Shown here: positions 31,601 to 43,600 of the stretch, one piece after another
How the letters are laid out: each line of letters begins with the position of its first letter
Position numbering within the stretch: the stretch's first letter is position 1
DNA from: Amorphophallus konjac
Lineage: Eukaryota > Streptophyta > Magnoliopsida > Alismatales > Araceae
Direction: 5' to 3'
DNA length: 64,000 nucleotides
Assembly: GCA_022559845.1 (NCBI GenBank)
Contig: CM040127.1
Location: 34,310,708-34,374,707 of the forward strand
Notes under the pieces: model-generated
Database searches by the model: none
The model's input: only the letters and a program-made list of their open reading frames with translations
Told to the model about the DNA's origin: nothing
Made by a program: the position numbers and the translations under genes

Positions 31601-34600
31601 CCCATCCCCTTGGTGTGACGCCAAGGCATCCATCCTCCTTGTTCCTGCGACGGGATCAATCCGGGTGTGACTCCCCTTCTCCTTGGTGCGACGCCAAGCA
31701 TCTATCCTCCGCGCTCATCCACGTCTCCATCGCCATCCTTCGTCGCCATCTCCATCATCAAGTGTGAAGAACAAGCAATCTGCACCCTGCAGATCTGAGG
31801 CAGAATTGAAGCCCTACTTGCAGAGGCGACCACGATGTCCACGGTGCGAATCAGGCCGAGAGTTCTTCTGTGAGTTTGTTCCTCTCCAAGTCCTCTTCGA
31901 TCCAGAGGTGGTCTCGCCTCGTTTCGACTTCGGCACTGTTCGTGGCCTCCATTCTCCCACGACTACGCAGAATCCATTTGAATCAACCCGCCCAGAGGGT
32001 GCAGTTGGGTGTTGTTCTTGTCACGATTTCTACATCAGTTTTCTGCCCAAGTTTTCTTCTTCAAAGTTGTAGCCCTCGGCGTCCCGGAACCAACCCAGGT
32101 GGTTTCGTCAGATTCCGACCTCGTTTCAGAAAATTTCACCACGGCCATCGTACCTCTGTCCGACTGCTTGCCCAGAGGACAGAAGCTTACCACTGTTGCG
32201 ATTGCGCCCAGCCTGGTGACTTGATGAGGCTCATCTTCTGATGGTTCGAACAACTTTTCGTCCTCTTTCCAACGCCGCAAGTCTCGCCGCATTTCGACGA
32301 TCGTGCTGTGCGTGGCGTTCATTCTCGTGGGACCGCACAGACTGATCCTGTGCAGTCCGACCCCAGTACCAGCGACATGTTGCAGAAGCCACCACGGCTT
32401 ACCTCGACGCAATCTGGTCAAGACCTTTGATCAGAAGTTTCTGCTACGAGTCCCCGTCGTCCTCCCACAGGCGGAATCACGTTCGCACGCCGGAGCATTA
32501 AGTTAGTAACTTTCTCGCTCGAGCGCGCTGTTCTGTGTGCAGGAAACCAGTCACGACTTGCAGATGACCTCACGGCCACCTCGGTGCGAATCTGAGCGCC
32601 CCCTTTGGCCGAGGCTTCCTCCCGTGACCTAGCTACGCGCCCTCGCTGACGGCGCCTCAATCGGACACCGTACCAGGTCGTGGGAGCGTTCACCGCCGAG
32701 TCGCGCATTGCTGCGAACCTGCCGACTGCCGCCCGGGTCCTCCTCGCGGCCACCCCTTCACCGAGTGCCGCCCGTCAGTCCGTGCATTGGCAGCCCCGAA
32801 TCCATATGTTGTAGCCTGTTATCTCCCTGCGAGGAGTGGGCATTTTTTTGGTTGGAGTTGTATTATTATTCACCTTGTGTATCGGGGTTGTTGATCTCGG
32901 CCGGGGTTTCTTCCCCACGCCTAGGCGTGGAGGTACGTGCGACGCTCCCTTTGTTGGCATTTGCTTTACTAGTATACTTTCTAGCATGCCGCGTGAGTGT
33001 GTGTAGGTTCCTAGCTACTTTGTAACTCACCGCGCGAATGTGAGTTGAGAGCACCCGTCCCGCGCCCCTAATGAGCACCGAGCTCGAATTAGATTCCCTT
33101 AGACGTTCGGCGGCTCCTTAGTCGCTGAGATCCCCGCGCTTCCCTCATCGGGACGGCCGTTGGGCTTGGATTTCTTGTTGAGAGACGCCTCTACTCAGAG
33201 GAACGGCACGGAGGTCAGCCGCCCGGCTTACCTTTGGCGTGCGAGTGCTGGCCGCACTTGTTGCATTCGTAGGTCTTAGCCCATTTCAGTCCTGTCCCGC
33301 ATCATACAGAAGTTTAATGGGCAGAGTTCTCCACAAGAGCATTTGACCTATTACGTAACGGCCATGGGAGAGTTGGCGTTGGATGAATCATATCTCCTTC
33401 GCTATTTCACCACATCTCTCACGGGTATTGCCGTTCAATGGTACTTGATACTGAAGCCTAACTCGGTGGTTGATTGGGCTGATATGCAAAGAAAATTTCC
33501 TGACCGGTTCCAGACAGCCAAGCGGAAAGTTTCTCTGGCTGAATTATGCTCCTTGAGGCAGAAGAAAGAGGAAATGGCATTGGACTTCATCAAACATTGG
33601 AGAGATTTCAGCATACGGTGTGATAATCCTCCTGCTCAGGAAGACACTATTACTATATGCTGGAAAGGCTTGGCCGCAGAAGTCAGCGAGAAACACCTCG
33701 GTACCAACATCAAAGGATTCGATCAATTGAATTCGGTTGTCACCGAGATAGAAATATTTTTCACTGACAACCCCGGCTTCACCTCGACCAAAGGCAGATT
33801 GTCAAAAGGCCACAATGCTAGCGGAAAAGAAATGAACGTAGTGGATTTCTCTTGAGCAAATGGCAAAAATGGAGGAGGAAATTCGAATACTTCCGACAAG
33901 AAGCCTGCGGACAAAGCACCGGCCATTGCTTTGGAGGAGTGTCTGAAAATGCCGTATTCTTTCAAGAAAGAACATACAAAGCAAGGATGGTTGTACCGGT
34001 ATCGGTTTCGGTTTCGGTTTCGGTCCGAAACCAATTTAATACTTTTTTTTAAAGGATTGCATTTGGTTTTAGCCGAAACCCACTCTGTGGTGTCGTTTCG
34101 GACCGGTCCGAAACCGAAACGTTTCGGTTTCGGCCGAAACTGCCTTCTATGATACAAAGGGGCTCTTTCGGCTTTGCATGAGAGAGCGATTGATAGTCCT
34201 GCCGGAACGATAGAAGCCTGCGGATGTGGGGAAGTCAAATGAACCCAATTACTGCATGTACGACTGGATGTTAGGTCACGTCATAGAAGATTGCTATGTC
34301 TTCAAAAACATAATAGAAATACTGATCCAAGATAACACCATCAATATGCAAGGTCTATCATCTCGATAGGTTATTTCTCCCTGCCCACAGTGTGCCTCTT
34401 TTTGCTTACTTTCTTTTCTTTATTGGACATGGAACTGCTATGTTTCAGTTCCCTCTAGTTTTCTTTTTGTACTGTCGGTGACATGTGTCACATTCAAAAG
34501 AAAGGCTTTTAAAGAAAGCAGGGATTGCTATCTTGGATCTAGGTGATGTTCACAATGAGTCAGAGAGAAGAGATCCTAGAGAGATCTTGGAGATGTCAAA

Positions 34601-37600
34601 AGGACCTCTCTCATCCTCCTCTACTCTGTCCCCTTTTCTCCTCCTCTTCTTTCTCTTTCTTCCCCTCACCCATTCTCCTATTCTTCCTCACCCTTCCTCC
34701 TTTTTTCTCTCAAAATTCTTGGCCATAATGAAGGTCTCATCTTGAACCCCTGGAGAAATAAAGGTTTTGAGAGATACAAACATCAAAAGATTGTCTCCTC
34801 TTCCTCCTCGGCTCTGCCTGCACCACCCCCTGGTCCCCCTTTCTCTCTTCTTTCTCTTACTTCTGTTCCCTACTCTTTTTCCTATTCCTCATCACCCTCA
34901 CTCCTTTTTTCTCTCAAAATTTTTGGTCATGAATCTCATGATGGAGGTTTCATCTTGGGAACCTGGTGGGATAAGATCTCGAGATATGGCAAACATGAAA
35001 ACAGGTATTAGTGCTGATAAGAAAATTCTAACATAACTAGTTTAATATAAATATAAGTGGCAATTTGACTATACTATACATCCATAGTCTTCATCTTTTA
35101 GTCTGAGTATTCAACTCTAGATTCTAAAGCATAAATGAACACCAATAAATTCCTTTTTAAAGGAGTGTTTAACAATACATCCATGACATACAAAGTTCAA
35201 CACTAGCACTACTGAGATGGTGTGACTCACATAAAAAATGTTTAAAGCAAGTGTTCACTTCACCTGCGTTTGATTAGATAATTTCTTAGAAGCAAATAAG
35301 ATAAATAGTTGAAAGCATATTGCTGCCAAAAAAGTAATGCCTTTGATTATTAGAAGCAATGAGAGGAATTGCTACAAACATATCGCTGCCAAAAGAAATA
35401 CCATTTTGTAGCTGATGAACCAGTAAGTTCCCCTTTATATTCCTATTGAGCAGCATTAAATGGCCATTAACAGTGGGCATTGAGGCTCTCTCCAAATGAT
35501 AATAAGGTGTGGGTGTCATATTCATGCTAAGCTATGGGCTACTAGGAGTGCTAGAAATATCTATATCTATATCTATATATATATCTATATATAAATAAAA
35601 ATTCTAAAATGGTTATTAATTCTTGAGTGCGAGGATGCAGTTAGATGCACTCACTGTGCTAGTGAATTCTATCTATACAGTATGATTTATAGTGGAAAAG
35701 AGCATGAGAAACCTACTTTTCCCTATATACTTTCATATCTGTCTCCTTTTATAGAAACTGCTTCTCAGGACCTAAAATTTGGAAAATTTAAGACTGGGAT
35801 TCATATAAATGTTACCTTAAGCCCTTCATTCTCATGCTGACCATTCTCCAAACTCTGCATGGAAAAGCAAATTACACCCGCTGACAACATATCCATAAAA
35901 CAGTCACAAATTCATCTATAGTGTAACACTTACCTTTCCCTGTGGAGTAGTTGTAGCGTCTGAATGTTCTGGCATGCTTTTGATAGAGGAACATAATAAA
36001 GCCTGCTGACGGAGGATCTGATTCTCAGATTCCATATTAGACAGCTTTTCTTGGAGCCTGTTCAGTAAATTAAAATTGTATTTGCCACTTGCACAAAGGA
36101 GAGGATAATAAATGCATCCAAGAATTAGAAGAAGATGCACAATATTCCATAGTAGACAGCTTTTCTTAGAAACCCATATTCCCATTTATATAATTTTGAT
36201 GTTATTTGGCCATCATAACTTAAAATGAGTACCTTTGCATAGCATTGTTCATATGAAGTATCTTACTCTCTGCCTCCAAAGCCTTTTGTAGCCTCTCCTC
36301 GCTAATTCTACTTGTTTCTTCAAATGTTTTTTCAGTCTCAACAATCTTCTTTTCCAAAGAACTGACAAAATCCTACAGCCGAATTTATAGAGTCAAACAT
36401 ATAATGACCATGATCAAGAAGAAAATAATTTTCCTTTACTACTTAAAGAAGACAACTTACCATAGATTGCAATCAGAAATAACATAATCACACAAAAGAA
36501 GATTACTGTAATTTTCACAACCAACCTTGAGTTTCTCATTTTCAGCAGTAATCTTATCCATCAGAACGGTATCGACAACTGGTACTTCTCGTATCACAAG
36601 AGCTTCCTTGGCAGCCTTCTTAGCTGCTTCTCTCTCCTTAACCAGCATTGCCTTGGATTCTTTTAATTGGAGCTGTGTTTCTTGTAAGGTGGCTTGCAGC
36701 TTAGCATTTTCTTGGGTTTTTGCTTCCTCTATATCAGCCTACATATGGATAGTGTTCCATCAGTGACAAATATCAAAAACAAAGACATGATCATCACAAA
36801 AATGATGATCACCTGGCTCTTTAAACAAACACTAAAATATAATAAATTTTCATGTTAAATAACATAAATAAGTAACTTTCAATAAAACATAAATATTAGC
36901 TGATAATAAATAAAAAAGGAAGAGGAATGATCAGTGTGTAAGATGGAAGTGCATTCATGGCATACAGAGTCAAAAGTGTGCAACTGCAGATTGGCATATG
37001 AGCATTGTAGGTTCACAGGCAAATTCAAGAAAAGGAGGTGAAAAGTCTCCCACTAGACTCTATGTGGATGCTTTGCGTGAAGTATGTGCATTGAGGAGGT
37101 TAAGAAGATACATCCTCCATCTAGTTCCCAAATTGAAACAGAAAGTTTTAAACACATATTAAGCCTATCTCTTACACTTAAAACATTGGGAAAGCTGATG
37201 CTGCATTGGTAACTGAACAGATCAAAATAGAGCAAGATATGTGCATGAAAAGAAAAAGAAAATCACAATGTTACCCTCAGGTGCTTCTCCAGCTGTAGTC
37301 GCCAAGTGAGTTCTTCAACTTGTTTCTCCAATTTATTTTTGGCAGCTTGAAGAGCACCAGTTTCCCTTGCTGCCTGAATACGTCAAGATGACAATTAAAA
37401 CGGAGATTTAGACAGATTTTTAGACAGGTCAAGGAGAAAGAAATGGTTTCAAAGACACTTTACATTTTTTTTTGAAAGTGCAAAGACACTTTAAAATTAA
37501 GGTATAAAGAAATTCATCCAAAAAAACACTTGTGCACTTGGCAAGGTAAGTATAGCAATCAAAGGCCAATCTTTTAAGATAAAAGCTAAAGTTTCAAGGT

Positions 37601-40600
37601 AGATTAAGATGATGTTTGCTGCTTTGGCTTTTCAGAAAGCCTACTTTCATGAAAGAGATCCAGAGCTGTGCTTAGGTTGATTATGACTCTAAGATGATGT
37701 CAAGTACAATCCTGAAGAGAAAAATGTTAAGTATAATCCCATATCTTTTCCACATGCTTGGATATCAATCAACAGCTACAATAATCTTCAAACCACATAC
37801 CCAAAGAATCATGAGCCCTACAGTAGTGGCAGACACCATAAGCAAAGCACTGAATCAACAGAACCCATATAACTGATCCTTAGGCTGTATAAACCATGGT
37901 TTTCAATACCGCCCGGTACGTATCGTACAGGGCCGGTATGTACCGTTACCGGCCTCAGCCGGTCCGGTTCTGCCCATTTTCCACTGGTACCAGCCGGTAC
38001 AGTTTCAAAAAAAAAAATGAAAAACCGGATGAACTGGGCTGTACCACCCGGTTCATCCATCGGGACTGCCCGATATTGAGAGCTGGGAGGTTCTCACAGG
38101 CTGCACTTGCAGTGCAGTCCGTGAGAGCCCCTCCCCCATTCACATATGGTGAAAAAATGATGCTTTTATGGTTCTAAACTTTGAAATCTCTGTGTTAAAT
38201 TATTTATTGTGTCCATTCACGTATGATTTTGCATTCCATTATGTTTTTTCTATTTTTATGATTTTTTAACATTTTCTCTAATTTTAAAACCTATATATAA
38301 ATGTATAAGTATATATACTTATATAAAGGGGGACTTTTTATGATTTTTTAACATTTTCTCTAATTTTAAAACCTATATATAAATGTATAAATATATATAC
38401 TTATATAAAGGGGGACAGGGAGGGACCGGTACTGTACCAGCCGGTACCGGTTTGTACCAGTACCAGTACCGGCCTTGCCCGGTACCAAAACCAGTACCGG
38501 GTTTGAAAACCTTGGTATAAACCCCTATGCCTCAAAGCTCCAATTGACAGTAAAGACCATAAAGTGAATGCAAAAGTCCACACAAGAATCTACAGTATCT
38601 ACATACCCCCACTACTGACTCATGATCTGTTTAGGAAGCAAGATATCTTCTCCACACAAATGTGGTGATCCCATTCTCTCCATTGACATTTTGTATAATT
38701 GTATCTTAAAATAGCCCAACGTAGTCCACAACCAAAGTACAGTATTTGCTCCTAGCTTCTTCCTTCATATTTCTTTTCCTTCTCATAGTTCAGCCACATC
38801 TTTTTTATTGAAAGAACTGAAGATTGCACCACCAATTTTGTTAATCAAATAAATAGAAGTGGTACAATCAATTGAGGACCGAGTTGTTCCTCTCAACAAA
38901 CACCACATCTCAAAAATAGTTCCCCAACATCTCAAATAATAAAAGAAGAAAACAACAGACCATTGCCTAAAATAAGAAATAAGCCCAATTGCCCAGAGGC
39001 TACTACAACTCTACATGCAAACAACCCAAAGGAAATTGTTTTAAAAGCTCTCCCAAGCATGTCTGCCCATGAGAGATAGATGTGTGATTGCTCCTTCAAG
39101 AAGGGGCAAAATAACTCCTAGTGCACTTTTAAAGCATCTATGATCATAACGAAAGCAGTGAGATTATTATGCAAAAGTCCTCTGGACCACTTTTTTGACT
39201 GCTCTTAAACTCCCCAGAACCTTTCTTCACTCTGACACATACACCCTCTGAAACATATGGAGAAATTTATGAGACTTGTGTTTCTTTGGATTCTATAGCC
39301 ATTATGATTCTCATCCTGCTGCCCACTATTAGAAGGTAATAAGCTTTCTAGCTCCCTCTTTCCTTTACTCTTCTTAGTGGTGTTAACATCCTTGTTGCCT
39401 GTAAATTCATTCCAAAGTTTCTGAAACTGCTCTATTTTACTTTGAATTTGATGCCCAATAGACTTGCCTTTTCCATTATCTCATCATTACCCCAGTCTAA
39501 TAGAAAACTAGTGGAAGACTTATGATGAAATTAAACAAGATTCTGCTGGCTTCCTTCTGTCGAGGCATTTGAATTCTTTAGCCTCCATTACTCTCTTGCC
39601 AATGAGATCATCTCTGTTTCTACTTATAGTCCCTTCTATGTTGGTTGAAACTTCTATTTTATTTGGAATGAGTTTCCCAAATAAGATGGCTCCCAAGCAA
39701 ATCTCTTAGTAGACATCGCATGAATGAGGAATATCAGGCCAGGATATAGGAGGCAGGGGAGAGAGGTTTCCAAGATTGTCAAACTTGCCCAGAAAGTGGA
39801 CAAGCACTGCAGCATCATTCAACACCTCTCACTGGAGTGAGCTGCTTCACTTGTTAAGATCTGTGGCCACTTCCTCCTTCCATGATGTTTGGCAGCTTTC
39901 AAATGGAACTGATACAAACTCCCAGAGGGGCCTGAAGTAGATCATTTTCTAGTTATTATACCAGGCAGCTTCCTCCTTCCATGATGTTTGGCTGCTTTCA
40001 AATGAACTAATCATTGATTCATTGCTGTGTCCTGGTTTCCTTCAAGGAAGGATTTCTTTCGTTATCTGGGAGGATACACCTGTTATTGAGAAGATGTTTT
40101 AGTGACAGTAAATACTATACTACAATACTGTGTGCCTGAAAGAGATTTTGACAGAACCTGGTATACTCAAAGTCCTTTGATACAAGTTAGTGACATTTGA
40201 TCCTCAAAGTGAAATCTTAAATACAGAGTTAGTGGTATCTTGGTCAACATGCTTCTTTCAGGGAAAGTGTTATTTTGGCAGCTATACAAAATACCGAAGT
40301 TTCTGTCTCAAATTAGTTTTCATTTTCTCACTTGGAGATATCTAGGAACTACTTGCCAACAATCAACAAAAGGTCAAACTGTTTGGAGATGGCTGGGCCT
40401 GACCAACCCCAGCATAAATGGAATATGAAAGTTGATCTCAGCCTACATGCTTGAAAAAGCCATATCAGTTGGCACATCCTTCACTCTATGATGCAAATGT
40501 TCAACACAAAGACCAAGACACATATAATTGTGCTGTCTGCATGATGCTTTTACAGTATTATTCCTCAAGGATTCTACTTTCTGTGATTTTCTTTTCTAAT

Positions 40601-43600
40601 GAGTAGTCATGATGATTGAAGAAAAAGAAAGAATTGGTCTATCAGCAAGTTGACAAACAGATTCTCACCATTTTAAGTTTCCTTAGCTCTCTTCTAGCAA
40701 TCCTTCCCCTCCATGCACATTGTGTCGTAAGTGCCGCTTTCTTGATCCTTGAAAAATGTAAGCTGGCCAGATGTTGGCGACTCTGACTCTGGAAAAGATA
40801 GATAAAAAGTAAGTGCGTGCGGAGAAGAGGACTCTCCATTGATGCATATTACAATCATTTGCTCAACCAAGTAAATTTCTTAAAGTGACATAAATGAAAC
40901 ATGGGCAAACATGAAAGAAAGTATAAGCATCATTTGCATCTAAACCAAATTTTGGGGAAATGCTTTGTTGCAATAGCATGGAACCTTGGACTAAGTATCT
41001 TTTAGAGTACATATTCGAAACAAAGTTAATAATTCCTTATAATCTATCATATTTAGGGGCTCCCCTGCAATTCTGATATTTATTTACAACTCCTCACAAT
41101 CTTGAGTTATTTGGTGAACACCCAGAAAATTAGAAATAGTTTTCAGGAAGAAGCCCCTGAAACTCAAATAAATATGTAATTCTGGGGTTTTATAAATAAA
41201 TATCAGGATTAAAAGGGATTTATAAATAAATATCAGAATTAAAGAGGATAATCCATAGATGTGACATATTATAGGGGTTGAAAATGAAAACAAAACAAAA
41301 AATCATCGTATAAAGATATTGACCTCTTTTATTTATAAAACATCAATTACATACAATAAAAGCTGTGATTAGAGGAGAAGAAATTGACCATAATGCTCTT
41401 GGACCCAAGCAACGCATTGTACCTGAAGAATTATTGCAGCTCTTGTCTGTCTCCTGAAATGAAGTTCTTTCCGAGCAACCATGCCACGCATGCCAGCTTG
41501 AACAGTGATGGATGAAAAAACTACTAGTTTGTAAGCTTTCCTTGCAATATACATGCGTGACCATGTCTGGATCCTCAGACAAGCAGATTGCCTGCGCATG
41601 CTTTCACAAAGTTGTCGTGCAAGTTCTCCTAAAATAAGCAAGAAGAATTTGTTTCTATTATGCTGCTGAAAATAAGTTATTACTTTAACTCACAAAAATT
41701 CTGATCAGTATTTCAAAGAAGTAAAGAATGACTACTGCAAATGCAGAAATGCCTTTTTGCACCTAGTTTTACTACCTCTGCATAAAGCTTGTATCTCTAT
41801 GGCTGCCTTCTGTAGTGAAACAAACTGTTGTCGGGCCAAATAAGCTCGGATTTTCCTTTGGATTGTGCAGGCAGATCTTCCTAAAACTTCACTTCTCCGA
41901 GCATCAAGCTCTGCCATTTGACCAGCCCGAAGAAACACCTTTGTTTTCCCTATCTGCAGGTTTAAACTGATATATTCAGACATCCTGTATCTGAAATCAG
42001 TTTCAATAATCTTCACAGATTACTGTGCCAGTTTCATGGAACAAAATTATGGATGATTCATAGAATACTGAACTCCAGATTATACACTGGTACAGAGATA
42101 ATAGAAGCAATTTAAAAGCTCAGAAAAGACATTTGGTACTAAAACAAATACAGACTGATAATGAAATGTTAGAGGAAACATTGAAGAGTAACCTGTCGGG
42201 CAATTAATAAAGTTTAGCAGCACACTAAACTGTTAATTTGAAAGTGTATTTAAATCACAACTCTCCACAATAAAAGGATGAATGGCATTAGTCAAAATTT
42301 TGCAGTAAAAATTGGTGTCACCTTCTGGTAAAAATGCCGGAATCAAAAAGTCACGTCTAAGAATTATTCCGATATCTAGCCTATCTTTGTCTCATTTGGC
42401 GTTTACCTATCAACAACTTACCTGATAACCTTTGAGATCCACCTTCTCCATCAGCCTCTTTGTGGCAGCAACCTCATCACAACTATGTGTGAAAAGAGGA
42501 GTGTCAGAATGTCAAAGAACAAAATAGATAGCAAGATAGATATTTCTAACATTCCAACACATTTGAAAAAAAGAAAATAACCCAAGTGGCATAGTAGTTA
42601 CCTTCCATCTAGAACTGCAGGTGCAAGAACACCAAAGCGGTCTACAAATTCATAAAATGCACGCCTTGTTGGATATCCAGCGCAACTAATCCTAATCGCT
42701 TCCATTACACCCTATATAGAAGAATGTTAAGAAAAATATAACTAAAGCTTTATGAGACAAAAGATGAGTATCTTACCCCACAACGAAGCTGCTGAAGAAC
42801 ATTGTTATTTTCAAAAACTGATGGCTTAAGAAAATTATTAGGCTTCACACAACGAATATAGTGTGGCTCTGTGGCACTCAGAGTTTCCATCAAAGCTTGA
42901 AGTTGTTGCTGCATATTTAAAAAAGATATATCTTAAAACAAGCGAAGAAAATAGTTTTTGCCATGCAGATCAATTTCAATTTGGAAATATCCTCTCATAC
43001 CTTGAACCTTGAACCTATGGAAGAAAATTTTGAAGACTTGGATGAATCCTCTGATAGTGGTGGGAACAGTCTGGAAACAAATGGACAGACGGAAGCACAA
43101 AGAAGTGCCTGATGCTCCGCAATAACATAATCCTTATTCTTATCTAAGAACTGCTCTGTTTGATAAGTAACCTGGAAAACCAAATAGGTTTTTTTAATGG
43201 CTTTTTTATCACATAACTTCAGCAAGTTATGGAACTGTGTATATTAACTATGATAGATGCACTTACGTCACCAGCATAGTGACAAATAGTGAAGTCGGAG
43301 CGTGCCAATTTTGGTTTGCTAAAACGTTTATGACTTTTAAATGCCTGGTATAGCTTCTGGGAAAATGTTTCATGTGTTGTCCTTGGAAGCATACTACACA
43401 AGTACAACTACTGGTTAAATAACATTGAGTTATATACTTATATATTTATGTTAAGAGCATTCGAAAGCATGACATGTGAAGATCTCATACGCACCAAGTC
43501 TCATCCAGGAGAGCAATGATCCCACCAGGTTTCTGAAAGTCATGAGAAGAAAGTGAAAAACTGATATAGATTTAGTTGCTTAAAATTGCAAAATAACAAG

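Larger units (their letters stand above)
25782..33304 (+). mobile_element. Complete non-autonomous chromodomain Ty3/gypsy retrotransposon, 7,523 bp
   Basis: LTRs 25782-28167 and 30920-33304 are nearly identical (about 20 differences seen by eye in 2.4 kb). Perfect 5-bp target duplication TACAG. Primer site TGGTATCAGAGC (28171-28182) three bases after the left LTR; purine stretch GGGGAGAAT before the right LTR. The 2.75-kb interior has a gag-like frame and an integrase C-terminus plus chromodomain, but no protease, reverse transcriptase, RNase H or integrase core, so it must be mobilised by a partner. It sits in a gag of an older element, inside a myosin intron and antisense to it. The high LTR identity implies recent insertion. 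Confidence 0.95.
22957..35815 (-). other. 12.9-kb myosin intron filled with nested transposons
   Basis: Lies between exons 27 and 28, which join in phase 0. It contains two LTR-like promoter regions (23.4-25.7 kb), a gag fragment split by a 7.5-kb retrotransposon, a hAT MITE inside the same gag region and a duplicated pyrimidine-rich stretch. If exon 28 is spliced as I infer, the pre-mRNA must cross all of this. Confidence 0.8.
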
